Assembly (NCBI GenBank): GCA_013339765.2
Contig: CM023457.1
Span: 22,519,102 to 22,583,101, forward strand
Reading direction: 5' to 3'
Length of the DNA stretch: 64,000 nt
Source: Haemaphysalis longicornis
Lineage: Eukaryota > Arthropoda > Arachnida > Ixodida > Ixodidae
A program made the position numbers and the translations under genes. The notes under the pieces were generated by a model. That model did no database searches and was not told where the DNA came from. It saw only the letters and a list, made by a program, of their open reading frames with translations. Numbering within the stretch: the stretch's first letter is position 1; the number at the start of each line of letters is the position of its first letter. Positions 1 to 13,300 of the stretch are shown piece after piece.

Positions 1-540
1 AATCCGTTGGCCTCGCGAACAGTGAATCGTGCACACCGGCAGTTTTAGCCAACGTTACTTTTTTAGCCGCCGTTCCACCGCGCCGGGACTTCGCAATTCG
101 CTCTTTGTCTGCCGTGTGCGGCGACTATTCTGCTGACCTCGCCCAGCCGATCGCTGGGCCCTGTCGGGCGCGGAAGTCGGGCCGGAAACGCTTCCCGCAT
201 GCACCGGCGGTGACCGAAGCCGTTTCCGTACACGGCTGAGTTGGCGTCACTCCGCGTTCAAAATGCGTGGATGTTACACGGCCGCCCGCCTCTTCCAACT
301 CGCGCCGGGCCTGTGTACAACGTAGCCCGCACGAATCGAAACACATCCCCTCATTTTATTTTTTGCGTCAAGGTATCCGTGGGAGAAATCTGTGAAAGCT
401 AACAAAAAAAGACAAAGAAACGCGGAGGGAAATTAACGTGCGCAAAAATTTTCCAGGTGATTACAAAAGCGTAATGTGATTAAATTGTTGGCTTTATGGC
501 ACCTTTTGCCTCTTGCAACATAACTGTATCATAAATTATC
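1..540. other. Unassigned GC-rich sequence
   Basis: GC-rich to about 350, then AT-rich. A 73-codon minus-strand frame (346-125) has no recognisable motif. Could be a gene edge cut by the window; nothing supports that directly. Confidence 0.3.
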
Positions 541-543
541 ATT

Positions 544-578
<35 letters not shown>

Positions 579-800
579 TAGCACCCTAAGGGCCCAAGTG
601 GGCATTACATAGGGGCAGAATGAGTTGGAGGCCGACGAACGAAACATACAATATTGCAAAAAAAGAAAATCAAGGCAACAACAGTGACATTGAAATAACC
701 TAAAAGCGCAAGAACTATACAAGACAGTTGCAAAACAACCGCCATACATTGCGACCAAAAACAAAAACTGAAGAACTGACAAGAAATATTGTATTTTACA
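541..800 (+). repeat. (TTTA)n tract and adjoining repeat
   Basis: A TTTA microsatellite (543-580) abuts GCACCCTAAGGGCCCAAGTG and following sequence, which resembles a common arthropod repeat. The minus-strand frame here is cysteine-rich but not recognisable. Confidence 0.45.
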
Positions 801-3084
801 AGAAGGAACACACATTTAGAGCCTAATGAAGATAATCATGATAATAATAAATTACAAAGTATTGTAAGGATAATACAACGCCGTAATGATTTCCCTCACT
901 GTTTCCTGTGCTCCCTGCTTTGTACGTCTTCTTCACAGCAGCGTAGGTGTACGTGCTGTGAAGCACCCTTTAAATGCAAACCTCCTTGACGATGATTTCA
1001 GCAAGGATGACATTAACAGCATACATTTTTCCTAAAACAGCGCCATCGCCATAAAAACGCCTGCCCTATGACAGACGCCGCCGTTGAAGACTCCGTCGAA
1101 GTTAGCCGGACTTCAAGATTCCTTTGAAATCTACCGATTACCTCTGCAAGGTGAGAAGACGGACTGCTGTCGTCCAACGGCTATGTGATTATGAGGGTTC
1201 TACAGTAGTATACCATACGGTGAGGTGCATCTTAAGGTTGTCACTTTCAGTTGTATCAGCTTGGACTTGTATTCTGTGATTTTTTACAATGCAAGATAAC
1301 GAGGGGACACTCAATAGCAAACGAGAGAAGGACGGGGTCACTTGTAAATGCTGCACATCCACAAGAGTGGACATACTGCCGGAAAGCATCAATAGGATCT
1401 ACTGAAGGCATACAAGCCTTCGGTGGCGCATACGCTGGAATATAGCATACGCTAAATAACGGTGTTGTGCGTTGCGTGCGTGCGTGTGGGTGCGCGCTTG
1501 CTTGCGTGAGAGCGTTTAATGGAGCACGTTTACGAGTACACATGTCTGGGTTTGCCGTAAATACGAGAATTGAAGCCAGATTTCTAATAAATCACACTCA
1601 ACGTTGGCATTGCGAGGTTCAAAGAGCCGAAGGTGGGGCTGGGATATGAGCGACGCCATAGGGAGAGCCCTCGAATAGCATATAGAGCTCACCTGTGGTT
1701 CTTTTAACGTGTGTAGTAATCGGTGTTTTTTTTTTTTCTCTTCATTTGGGAAACCGGCCGGTTTTGCCATTTTCCCAGCAAAGCGACCCTCGCGCTTTGC
1801 GCGCGATTCCTTTGACAACAGCGGGATACATATCAGCTGTTTTATTTGAAGCGATTAACTGTTACTACATGCTTATAGATTATTGTTAGTCTCTGCGTTT
1901 TATAGCTTATGTCATGAGTTTGCGACATGAAGCGGTGTTGGTGTTTCAGAGACTCATTAACTGATGTTTGTTCAGTTATCTTTCTTAAGGAGGCACAATA
2001 ACGGGCGTGCTAGACTGATTTGAGGGAAAGTGTGGTATTCCTGAAGCTCCTGATGCAGTCACTTATCTAGAGTCATCTTGGCACGCCGTCTGAAGTATGA
2101 TACATGCTATTACGCAACGACATAAAAAATGGCGAATCTAGCACTAAATGTCGCAAGGCTTGAACCATCGTGAAGCTGCAGGATTGCTTTCTACGTGAGC
2201 ACTGAAGGACACATCACCACGCATTTGTGCAAACTTGAAATTGTTTATTTACATGTTCTGTCGTCGCTTTGCACTGTCATCGTTATGTGTATCGATATCG
2301 TCGTGTTCCTCGTGCCAAGCATTACATTCACGGTAGCGCTTGACGACAGCTGGGGCGCAGCGGCGGCGCGTACGTTCACGACGCATGCGCGGTGTTCTTG
2401 GAGTCGCGTCGAGGTTCCGTGGAGCAAGTGTTGCGCCAGCTGTGACGTTGTTGGTTGCTAGGCAACGCGAGGCTCTCCCAGGGGCTTCCGCCCGCTTTTT
2501 TTTTTTTTTTTTGCTAAAGCCACTGCTTGTGCCGGGGACGCTCGGTGGGCGCCGCGAGGCACGCGCTCACGAGTGCTTGGCATATTAATTCATAGCATTC
2601 TTTGCCGAGTACCCCCACAGCCAGGAGCGTGTAACGCCCTGCATTCCCGCAATAATGCTGATTTCGCAAAAGTTCCAAATGTAATCAATGCCTTTCTGGT
2701 CATGAAACTTCGCCGACACGCTATGGGAGAGCTTCGTACGCTGCCGCGCCGCGGCGCTGGTGTTGATCGGAGGGCAGCCGGGGGCGTGGTCAGAGCGCGT
2801 TTGGCAGGGAGCGGACCACGGAGTAAGATAAAACAGACGCTCGCCGCCTTATCAGCAGTCCACTTTCGCTTTACGTGTCGTGGGCCGCTCAAATGGACTT
2901 ACCATTTTGTGAGTGGCGAAAAATTTGGTGCGGACGGGCATGCTGCTACTGAATTGCCTGCCGGTCTGGCTACAGAGCAGCGGCGCGCCCGATGCCTCCG
3001 ATCTGCGGTGGCGCCCCTCGCGGTAGCCTTTGTCCCCGTACGAAACTTGGGCTAGAGTTTCATGACCAGAGAAGCATTGAAGGA
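801..3084. other. Unassigned intergenic sequence
   Basis: No domain, splice-consistent exon chain or named repeat seen. Contains T-tracts at about 1729 and 2497 and the X-box candidate at 2454. Confidence 0.3.
2454..2466. promoter_or_regulatory. Candidate RFX X-box
   Basis: GTTGCTAGGCAAC fits the RFX X-box consensus (two half sites with one central base) in a locally CpG-rich stretch (2340-2480). No gene start can be placed next to it. Confidence 0.25.
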
Positions 3085-3625
3085 CTCTGATGTAATCGTT
3101 AGAATAACGTAAATAACGTAACGTAAATTGGTCGAACTAAATTTTGAAAAACTAAAAAATAACAAAAATATTAAAAAAGATACAGAAAAGGTCAAAATTT
3201 ATACCGCATGGCATTTCCACAATAATATATATTTCGCGAAAGTTTCACCTGTAATCGTTATAATAGCGTAAATGGAGATAATTGGTCGAACGAAATTTCG
3301 AAAAACTAAAAAAATAAGAATATAAAAGAATTACGGGAAACGGCGGACCGTGTAATGACGTGCATTTCCACAATAATGCAGATTACGCGAAAGTTCCAAA
3401 TGTAATCGTTAGAATAACGTAAATGGAGACAATTAATCGAACGAAATTTTGAAAAACTAAAAAATAACAAATTAACAAAAAACAAAAAATAAAAAAACTT
3501 ACGGAAAATGTCAAAACGTATACCACATGGAATTACCGCAATAATGTAGATTTCGCAAAAGTTTCACCTTTAATCGTTATAATTTCGTAACTGGAGATAA
3601 TTGGTCGGACAGGATTTAGAAGAGA
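3085..3625 (+). repeat. Tandem array of about 160-bp AT-rich units
   Basis: Landmark TGTAATCGTTA recurs at about 3090, 3250 and 3400, with TTAATCGTTA at 3570, each followed by CGTAAATGGAGA-like, GAACGAAATTTTGAAAAACT and a TTTCCACAATAAT-like block. A related block occurs at 2640-2700. Confidence 0.7.
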
Positions 3626-3866
3626 ACCAAAAATTTGGCTGAAAAAAAACTCACACTCAAGACAGGCGACATAAGAATGCTACGCATTAGTACATAATTC
3701 TCTGAATTTCTGCAGAATTTTCGTGATATTTTTAACACGTTACGCGTTACGCGCCACACATTACGGCCAGCTGCAATAGCTCCGATGTTAAAATTTTCCA
3801 AACTCACTTGCGTATAGCTATTGCTCCGCAGGCGATCACAAATGGCCGCACACAATTACTAACAGT

Positions 3867-4000
3867 GAGCAGTGGGAGACCGTGCTGCTCAGCTCCAGCC
3901 CGGAAGATCAACTTTGGGCCGTCCAGCTGGCTGAGGACGCTGCCATAGCCCAAGGGCTCACGGCCGACGACTAAGCAACACAGCTAGCAAATTGAATAAA

Positions 4001-4078
<78 letters not shown>
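3867..4078 (+). pseudogene. 3' end of a non-LTR element with a (TC)n tail
   Basis: A short frame WETVLLSSSPEDQLWAVQ then LAEDAAIAQGL ends in TAA at 3972-3974. It is followed by an AATAAA and a pure CT microsatellite of about 80 bp (3999-4077). This is the look of the C-terminal tail and 3' end of a tick LINE. Only the last 35 codons are recognisable; assignment to a clade is inference. Confidence 0.5.
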
Positions 4079-4079
<1 letters not shown>

Positions 4080-4470
4080 GAACTAAAGTCTGCCTACGTG
4101 ATTAGACTGCGAAAGCCTTGCGATTATCGTGTTTGTGTATCATCCTGCTTTTTAGGCTGGCCACACCTCAAGCTGCATGCAGTTTCCTCACAGCGAGAGC
4201 TCTCCTCCGCGTGCATCCGTTCTACGCACGTGCCGCCACGTGCACCTGCCACAGTGCACGCGCCAGTGCGACTCTTGTTCCATACTGGCAGGGTGCCGAG
4301 TTAGCGCTGCGGCCAGCGCACTTGGCTGCTACTCTGGCGGCACGGGTTCAAGACACACACGATCACAATCTATTTCCTCTTCACAGCGACGGCCGTATTG
4401 ATGCCGTTCTTGTTGGCTCTGGCGACGACTACGACTGGGGCCACTTCTCGCGTTTGATGAGACACCTATA

Positions 4471-5040
4471 TTAGGGGCGAATCACCTTAGGGGCTCGGGC
4501 TGTCGCCGTCTCCTGTCGTCACGGTAAATCAAGTTGTCAAACGGTGGTCAAAAAACAAGTGTATAATAGATAAAACAGGTTCAAAATAAACTAACAAGAT
4601 TTAAACTAATTTAAAATACAGGAATAATCAAGATTTATTTGCATTAATAACAAGAATTTGTTAAATTGCATCTCAAAACTGGTCTTAAACGCCGGGTTCT
4701 CATCTGTAAAGCATACTTTTTAGCATGCTGCGGCGTGTGACACGAAGACAACTTACGGCCAGTCCGTCTGTCTCATTTAATTGCTTAAATCCGGTTCAAC
4801 GCAAGAGGGGGCGCCACCGCCCTCAGCAAGCGCGCGATTGCTTCTCCCACCGGCGCTTCTCCAGCGCCCAATCAGCGCGCACCGTGTGGCAAGAGAGCGA
4901 CTTACAATCTTTGAATACACTTACACACTGCATGCTTCGCCGCTCCCCAAATTTCGCGTTGTGGAGATGGCCCCGGATTTTTTAACCGCCTTGAAAATGA
5001 AACTGAAGCGCGTTATAACATTACCAAGAAAATGAATCAA
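4471..5040 (+). repeat. Dispersed repeat, TTAGGGGCGAA family, plus copy
   Basis: Shares TTAGGGGCGAA, CTTAGGGGC, and a CACTGCATGCTTCGCC block with 8035-8432 (reverse). 3' limit approximate. Confidence 0.5.
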
Positions 5041-6288
5041 ACTTTCGCGAGTGGGCGAAGTTTAGTACAAGTCGAAAGCACAGAAGACATCGGGCACTAC
5101 AATTACAAGGTAAACAACAATATTTTAAGCATCAATGTTTCTATTGCGTGAGATTCATACGCGGTTTTGAATATAACGGGAATTTACTGTTTAAATCAGT
5201 CTCTCCACAACAGAAAACGTGTGGGGCGTCCATAGTACATGCATAATGCATGTTAAAGTGGCCGATACGTTTAGCTCAACGACACAGATGACTGTCTATA
5301 TAAACTTCTTTAGGAAATAAAGCCCGTGGCCTCATTATATTTCGGACTGTCCTAAAATAAGCACGGTACGTGCTTGTGCCTTTTGGCACGCGTTTTGAAT
5401 CGCAGTCGCCTCGCGCTCGCTTTCGAAACTAGCGCACTCTAATGAGTGCCCTCGGCTGCGCAAATATAGTCGCAAGGGCAAGGCGAGAACGTGAAAAAAC
5501 AACGAGAACAAACGATGAAAGACCTCTACCCCGCGACTGACACAGAAGCAAAACAAGAACTCCGTACAACTGAAACAAAGTGGAAATAATAACGCGAGCG
5601 CTGTTGTCCGTATTATGAATAAAAAAAGAAGTTTCGGCGCGATGCACCGTGATTGGTCGAGAGTGGGCGTCACGTGACAGCAGTCAGAGCGAGGTCAGTT
5701 GGGGGATAAAAGACAGGAAGACGTCCAGTGTGGGCAGGTGACACATGCGACCTGCCTGGCCGGCCCTGTTTTTTTTTTTTTTTCTGGCGCATACGAGAGT
5801 TTATGCGCTCACCAAAAAAGAAATAACGAAGAAAGAAGAGAAAAATAATGTCCGCGGTGAATAGGAGAGGAGAGATGAAAAGGGGAGAACGGCGTTGTTT
5901 TTTCCGACACGATGATTTCCGCTGATAATGGTGCAAGCCGTTCATGGACGTGGCCTGCTGTCGGTGCATAAACAACAACAACAAAAATGCTATTCAACTT
6001 TATGCGTGATGGAATAGGGACGTGTGTCACTTCGAGCATAACTGAATCTCAACTACGGAGGTGTTAGGTAACGTCCTCCTCCCCCTTTTCTGATCCGCCA
6101 CCCGTGCCTGCGCTACGAATATTCGGTGTTGCTCCTGGGGAATGCGAAGCTTATACCATTGCCAGCGATCAAGCAAGTACTATTGTACGAGTGTCAGCAG
6201 GACACAGAAAACGCGGACTACAAAGAATAGGACACGCGACTTTCATCGCATACTACCATTTGTGGCTATAGCTAGGTGACTACAGGTG
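5041..6288. other. Unassigned intergenic sequence
   Basis: No supported gene or repeat. T-tract at 5769. Open frames on the minus strand (5335-6039) are hydrophobic by composition and carry no motif. Confidence 0.3.
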
Positions 6289-6560
6289 TATCATCATCAT
6301 CATCATCATCACCATCACTATCCCGTTTGTGTCCTCTGCGGGACAAAGGCCTCGTCCATTACTTTTCAAGCTCCTGTCCTGCGATGTCCCATCGTCCGAA
6401 AGTTTGCCTCTGAACTTTCTCATTCCATCCCCCGATATATCCGTCTTCCCGTCTTCTAGTCCCGCCTCTAGGTAGCCTCTCTGTTACCCCGGTGTTCCAC
6501 CGGTCGTCAGATCTCCATTACACGCCCATCCTGAGCTCACTTATTCCTGTGAATTTATCT
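6289..6560 (-). mobile_element. RTE-type LINE 3' end
   Basis: On the minus strand, degenerate protein motifs (RVTEWLPRGG-like, GGWNEKVQRQTF) are followed by sequence ending in a (GAT)n/(ATG)n tail at 6292-6312. This is the typical 3' end of RTE-clade elements. It is heavily 5'-truncated and contains stops. Confidence 0.55.
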
Positions 6561-6822
6561 ACAGTGTCTTCTATTTAAGTTTGTTCTTTGCTATGGGATG
6601 TCCGTTTACTTTAGTTCAAAGGTTTTTGCACTACAAAAATGGGCGCTTCTTTTAGAATTGCGCTGTTCTCCAGTTATGGTTCACTTTGCAACTAGAAGCG
6701 TTAGAACAAATCGGGTGGTCCGGAGACAGGCCTGAAACTTCATCGAAGATTGGCCAAGAAATAAAGATCATAACTGCTGCCGCAATCAACAGGGCAACAA
6801 TGAGTTGCTCTAACTATCATTC

Positions 6823-7330
6823 TTAAAAGGGACACTGCAACACTTTTTTAAACTTTTTTTCGGAAGCTTGAATGCTTACAGAACGTAGTTAACACAACTC
6901 ATGCAGTACTTAGATTAAATGGTCGCACCTCAGCCAAAAATTACTGCTCAATTCCCATCAGATAACTTGGAAGCTTGCTCAAAAGGATTTTCCCTCTTTC
7001 CCGAGCTTGGCATTCTTCGAGCTCTCGAATGACGTCATTACAGTGGTGCAGCGGCTATTGGCCGACTTTTCTTCAGTTGCGGCAATCAGCTGTGATTGCC
7101 GCAATCAAACCAAAGAAAGCCACAAAACGGCAATCAAACCAAAGAAAGCCACAAAAGCACAGCTGTGACGGAAGGTGTATCTGCTGCGACGAGCAAATCA
7201 CCCAGTGCCGCTCCGTTCTGGCGATAACTATGGCTGTCACAGCGCTTGCAGACGCGAAGGAAGGAGGGAAAGCGTTTATCAGAAGTGTTTCAGAGTTCCT
7301 TATTGGACACGGGGGAACTGGGAACGATTA
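6823..7330. mobile_element. Left part of a TTAA-type element
   Basis: TTAA then AAGGGACACTGCAACAC matches the left end of the element at 52338, with partly similar interior. No right end is seen; the 7330 limit is approximate. Contains a 28-bp tandem duplication (7120-7157) and a small palindrome (GGCAATCAGCTGTGATTGCC at 7080). Confidence 0.4.
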
Positions 7331-7675
7331 AACGTAAGAACCATCTAATTGCCGACGTCGTATTGTAACGTAAGCTACACTGGCCGAGGTTGAGCAGTTG
7401 CGCCTGTGCCGTGAAAGGCCATTCTGCAAAAGCGCGAGGGACATTGGATTGGATTGGATTGGCTTGCTGGATTGGGAATTGGATTGGATTAAAGTGGACT
7501 GCGTTGTATTGTGTTGCGTCATAGCCGCGGCAGACGCACTGGCGTCGGCGCGTGTCCAGGTATGCGCCTCAATTGCGCAGTAAGTAGCCAAGGTCTGACG
7601 CTGCACCGGAGCCGCTTGATAGCCGTTTCGCGTGGCTCGTGAGGAGCCGTGCTGAGCATGCGCGAGGAGCAGTGA

Positions 7676-7843
7676 CTGGACAGGACTGGACTGGACTGGA
7701 ACTGAACTGAACTGAACTGAACTGAACTGAACTGAACTGAACTGAAACTGACTGCACTGGACTGGACTGGACTGGACTGCTGAATGGACCTGGACTGGCC
7801 TGGACTGCTGGACTGGGACTGGACTGGATTGCTGAACCCTTAG
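7676..7843 (+). repeat. Pentanucleotide (ACTGG/ACTGA)n array
   Basis: Blocks of ACTGG flank a central block of AACTG/ACTGA units, with interruptions. A related ATTGG array lies at 7443-7495. Confidence 0.85.
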
Positions 7844-8034
7844 CTCACACTACGTATATCCTGGCATAGCAGAGCTAAGCCACAACTAATTTTTTTACAG
7901 ACACGCTATACACTCCTCAAGAACACCAGTTATGTCACGCTCAGCGATAACGCTGGTGTCGCAGTTGCTGCCACCGGATACGACACACCTCATGTACTAC
8001 TGTAATGGGAAAACATCTTTGCGCGTATGAAGCA

Positions 8035-8432
8035 GCGTGTTTTACGACAACAGAATTCCGGGTGGGCGGTTAGAGGCGACGCGTGTGCAAGTTTTGTTTT
8101 ACACTGCCGGCCATGACATCGAGGAGTTCGTAAAAGAAAAAAAAAAATCCCGGGCCATCTCCACTAACATGAAATCTGGGGAGGGGCGAAGCATGCAGTG
8201 TATAAATGTATACTTGGCACCTTGTCGTTTTGCCAACGGGGATGAAATCGTTGGGCGGCAGAGGTATATAGCTTTGCTGGAAAAGTGTTGTGTCTTTGAA
8301 GCACAAATCGTTCTAGCGCGAGGCGTAAACGAATGTCCCGGTGTTTTAGTACCGTGACTACATGAGACGACGGTTACGACGATGACATGAGACGCCAACA
8401 GCCCGGCCCCTAAGGGGCTTCGCCCCTAATAG
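8035..8432 (-). repeat. Dispersed repeat, TTAGGGGCGAA family, minus copy
   Basis: The minus strand starts CTATTAGGGGCGAAGCCCCT, a small palindromic end, and includes the TACACTGCATGCTTCGCCCC block shared with 4925-4950. Confidence 0.55.
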
Positions 8433-8920
8433 TCGGTTCTGTTTCAGCGACGGAAGATATCATCGTGGAGGGAAACTTCAACCCGCGGCAGCCAGAAATG
8501 AGTGCTTCCTGGACATTCGTGGAAAACAAACTGCGACCCACAACAACCCGCCGAAAGCAAAAAGGCTACTACTAACCTCAGAACTCTCATATATAGATAA
8601 CGTGTCTGCAAATGAGTATGTAAAACACGTTAAATTATATTTCAGAACATTTGCGTTCTGTCAAAAGCAGTGATCTTTGCATTCACTCGACGTTTAGCCG
8701 GCAAACATCGCGGTGTAATTCTCAGCATCCAGGCAAATTTAATTCCACTATTGGTGTAGTTTAATCTTTCCACGGAAACATTCAGGAAGCAAGGCTACCG
8801 TGCATAAACCGAAAGGTATTTTAGTTTAGTAAACTTTTTAGTCGTTTTTTTTTGTTTTATTTCATTGATCATCACCCGACCGAGTGTATCATTGTGTACG
8901 TGCAGAAGTAGTAAGTGTTT

Positions 8921-9133
8921 TGTGAGTGAGTGAGTGAGTGAGTGAGTGAGTGAGTGAGTGAGTGAGTGAGTGAGTGAGTGAGTGAGTGAGTGAGTGAGTG
9001 AGTGAGTGAGTGAGTGAGTGAGTGAGTGAGTGAGTGAGTGAGTGAGTGAGTGAGTGAGTGAGTGAGTGAGTGAGTGAGTGAGTGAGTGAGTGAGTGAGTG
9101 AGTGAGTGAGTCAGTGAGTGAGCGAGCGAGCGA
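8921..9133 (+). repeat. (GTGA)n microsatellite
   Basis: About 50 nearly perfect copies; degenerates to GCGA at the 3' end. Confidence 0.95.
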
Positions 9134-9736
9134 ACAAGTGACAGATGTGTTGTTTGATGAACACGATTATAGAAATAAATAGAAAAGAAAGGAGCATCTG
9201 AAGAAACGTGCCGTCATTCTTTGTGAATATAACAGATTCGCAAGTTGCTGCAAAGTTGTATTACCAAGACAATATTTAAACAGTGCCGGGTCTACTCTGT
9301 GTGGGAAAATATCTGCATTTGCACGGCTATACCATTTCTTAAAAAGCTGACGTCTGCACACCCGTTTTAATAGCACATGCTCTACGCTGCTAAACGCTAT
9401 GTGAGAACAATAATCCGCTTTGCGGGTGTACTGTCGGTAATTGTAACAAAGGCAGCTGAAGAAACAGTCATCGCTGCACACCCCTTTCCTTAATCACCTC
9501 GGGCAAGTATTAACAAGCAGTTATATAGCCAGCATTTCGTCCAGCAGAATTTGTAAAAATGAGCGCGACTGAATACGGTGAGAGAACGCTGTTTAACAGC
9601 AGTCATAAACACTATAGCGCCGGAAAACTATGGCCACAATAATGAAGCTGAGAAAAATGCAGGCGACGGCGTAGTATAGTTAGGCATACCCATGACACTT
9701 TCTAATAAAACTGATGGCATATGAGTCACTCACTCG

Positions 9737-9981
9737 TTGATTTGATTGAATGATTATGAGGTTTAACGCGCCGACGCTACACAGGTGATGAGGCGCGCCG
9801 TAGTGGAGGGCTCCAGATTAATTCTGACCACCTGGGACCTTAACCTGTGCCGAAATCTCGAACCAACCGGAGTTTTTCGGTTTCGTCTCCATTAGGAAAG
9901 CGGCCACCGCGGCCGGGAATCGAACCCGCGTCCTTGGGCTCAGCAGCCCAACGCCATAGCCACTGAGCCACCGCGGCGGGT
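9737..9981 (-). mobile_element. Full-length tRNA-derived SINE (Ruka-like)
   Basis: Read on the minus strand, the head has A-box-like GTGGCTCAGTGGC and B-box GGGTTCGATTCCC sequences from a tRNA-type Pol III promoter. Next come a conserved body (CGAGATTTCGGC, GGTGGTCAGAATTAAT, GGCGCGCCTCATCACC) and a short AATC-type tail. It resembles the tick SINE Ruka; the name is from memory and not checked. Confidence 0.75.
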
Positions 9982-10129
9982 TGACTCCCTCCCTGACTCA
10001 CTCACTCACAAAAATGACGACATAGTTTTTAGTTCAGGTTCCCTTCGATGTTAGGTGTAATATACCTATACCTATTCTTTCGCGTGTTTTGGACATAGTA
10101 TCAGTAGAAATTAAGAAGAACTAAGGCGT

Positions 10130-10350
10130 AGGCGGGGCATGTAATGCGAATGCAAGTAAACCGTTGGCATCAAGGTAGCAGAGGGGATCCCTAAGAAGAC
10201 AAGCGGCTGGCAGGGGCGGCAGAAAGTTAGATGAGCAGATGAGATCAAGAAGTTTGCGGGGATAAATTGGTCACAGTTAGCACAGGACCGGGATAATTGG
10301 AGATCTCTGGGAAAGAGGCTCTGCTGCGTAAGGATGTGATGATGATGTGA
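10130..10350 (+). mobile_element. RTE-type LINE 3' end
   Basis: A plus-strand relic has motifs like MRMQVNRWHQGSRG, several stops, and a terminal GATGTGATGATGATG tail. It is the same 3' domain type as the copies at 6289 and 41844. Strongly degraded and 5'-truncated. Confidence 0.5.
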
Positions 10351-10359
10351 TGACCTATT

Positions 10360-13300
10360 CTTTCTTTCTCTTTTGCAATCGAATGCGTGTACTTTTTATT
10401 ACCACGGTGCGTACTCGTAAGATACAGACACTAGCCACAAAAACTTGGGTTTAAACCTTGTTTCCCTGCTGATTCGAGCACGCGGGTTCGAGCTCAGCCG
10501 TGGCAACCCATTTTTCTAATGGAGGTTAATCAAAAGGATAACCGTGTGTTCAATCTCGGCAAAGATATTCGAGTAACTCTTCGCTTCGGCGGTCATCTTA
10601 GCCCAGATGTATGTAGCCCGCTGCATTGCCACCACAAAACAAGCAATACGAGTTCAATTTACCCAGACACATTTTCGCGCTGAAACCCAAAGTACGGCGC
10701 ATTCAAAAGTTCAGAGCTGATTAATTCATCGCAGCAGCCAATATCTGTAGCGTACGAACAATCAATGCACGAAAAATGCAAAAAATACTGCATGAATTCA
10801 AGTGTACCAACTCACCACTCGTCACGACACAGGCCAACCAGGCGAGCTTCATGGCGTAGCACATCCGATAAAGTTCGTACGCGTCTACACTTTTCTTCCC
10901 TCACCCTTTGTCTTTCCCTCCCTTTCGAACTTCTGCCGCCTTCTACAAAGTCGCAGACGGCGTCAAACACACACTCCACGTGCGCTCTAGTCGACGTATC
11001 CGAGTTGTCACGACAGACCGCGTCAGCCCGAGGTCAAACCCATGTCACCGTAGGCAGCAAGCAGCCGGAGGTCCAGTCACTTCTGGCGGCGTCCGGCCGG
11101 CGTTATTTTTCAAAACCGCACTGGGTGTGCGCTGTGGGTGGGGAGGGCGCCGCCGAACCCCTTCCCCACCACCGGTAGCGAAGGGCAACGATGGCCAAAT
11201 CGGAGGCGGGAAAAACGCGGGCTTCGAAACGCCCTTTCCACCACAACTGCGAACGACGGAGGGGTGGTGGAGTTGAGCGAGAAGCAGAGAGACAGCAAAC
11301 GGAAAGAATGGCGCTGCGAGGGAGAGCGAAACACCGTTATTCGGTTTTCGTTCACGTTCGTTCCTGACCGCTGCCGTATAGGAACGAAATACAAATTGCG
11401 GACAGAAGGAAACACAAAGAGGCAACGGACAATAGAAGCTGGGAGGGGGGGTGTCCTGTCAGTGGAGTTGCCTGTGGCCGAAGTGAAAACAGAAAGAAAG
11501 AAAAGAGAAAACGAGGGAGGGGGAGACTCTCGCAGTTGATTAAGCTAAAGAAAGGAGTTTTGGGAAAGGAGGTTAGGAGAGGGAAAAGGTGAGGGGTGTT
11601 ATTAAATGCGGTGAGGTGGTCGGCGAATTCGAGAGGATGCCCGGCACGTGACTGTTGTTGTCCTCATGGTGAGTGTCCGCTCCACGTGCGTCCGCCGGAT
11701 TTTTTTTTTCCGCCTCCATGCAGCATTCGGCGTACTTGACATGTAACTGCTCTTGAAATTTTAACACTGATGGTTGAAATTTTAAAATGCAAGTTACGGC
11801 TGGTCTTTCAAACCAAACCAACTACAGGAAGAACGGATGCAAAGTGGCGATTTTCGCACCTAGAACGAGATTTCATATTGGGTTAATTAACACTATGACA
11901 CCCAAACTCGCCGTCGGAGGGATGTCAGAAAAAATATTCCTCGTACTAGCGAACATTAAACTGGATGAAGCGAGTGAGCTATCGAGAGAGAGAGGGGGAG
12001 GGAGGGAGAGAGGGAGGGAGGAGGAAACCAAACCTTTATTGATCAGCGTAAATGCTGAAACGAAAGAAGGGACAACTAAAGCACGCGCTAAATGGGTCTT
12101 GCTTGCAACGCGCCTTACAAGACGCGCAAGCTTTAGTGTGTGTCTTGTCCCAATTCATTTGCTTCGTCCTGCATAATGCTCGCTAGAACGGTGAATTCTA
12201 ACCAACTTGCCCAACTTTTCGCTTTGTCATCACAAAACGACCCATTTGTCTTCCCCAATGATATTCCTGGCTCAGATGAGTCTGCGTCTTACCTAATTAA
12301 GAATAACGCAATATTTTATATAATCCCGTCTTCAGGTAGCTTAAGGTAGCAGGTGTAATAACCCTACAGCATTGGAAATTGTTGGGCAAAGAGCTCTGAG
12401 TGAACTTTTTTACTCGTCAATGCGATAGTTGGTGACTTGTTGCTTTTATTGTGAAAAAAACCCATTAATATTGCATTTTTGATTTCACACTGCCCCCCCC
12501 CCCTTCTTTCCTGCTATTCTAATCTTTCTGTGTTGGCGACACAAACAGTTTTTAACATCTTTTCCATCACCCCAATTGGGTCTAAAAAATTCCGCGCAAG
12601 ACTACGGTTAGAGCCCCAGGCGTCAAACTCTAGCGCGATGGCAACGCGACGTCCCAATCACGTCGCGTAATTTCAGCGCATCACCATTGAAGTATCCCCA
12701 AGTTTATTTTAGAGCATACCCGGGAAATGAAAACGATTCGCCCAAACACCGTCGGGAACTTCGCGGCACGCGATAAGAAAACGGAGTGATTTCTGGGCAA
12801 AGCGGAGAGCAAAAGGAGAGAGACGATACGGGCCCGCCTAGAAAGGAAACAAAGCAGGAGGGAGAGGTGGGGGTGCATAGTGGGCGTAAAACGGAGACAT
12901 TAGGAGCCAGCACGTGGGGTTCACTGAGGAACCGGCACTTTGCGTTTATAGCCCAGATCGATGGCGGCTCCTTTGCACGTTTCCCCCGAGTATCGAGTCA
13001 GTCTCACGCGAGGAACCAATTGAGACGTCGATATTGCCGGTGTATGCGCACACATGAACGGCGGAAGCCGCACGCGTCTCCCGTATACGACTTCCGCGAG
13101 GCTGTTGACGTCCATGCGTGGGGTCACTGGCTCCCACTGGTGTTGCAGTTGCGCGTTATGAGCGTGTGAGGGGAGTTTTGCCGCAGTGAAAAACACGGGC
13201 TGGTTGCTGTAATTGCACTGCTTTAAGAAAACTGCGGTTGATTCCTCTGCCATAAAAATCAGTAAAACACGAAAGTGATATGTGCAGAGAACTCTGCAGC

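Noticed and set aside
2573..3055. 160-codon plus-strand open frame
   Set aside because: Composition-driven in GC-rich DNA, overlapped by an open minus frame, no motif, no splice logic; its start overlaps repeat-related sequence at 2640.
10765..11540. Overlapping 120-137 codon frames on both strands
   Set aside because: Mutually exclusive frames in GC- and purine-rich DNA with no domain signature.
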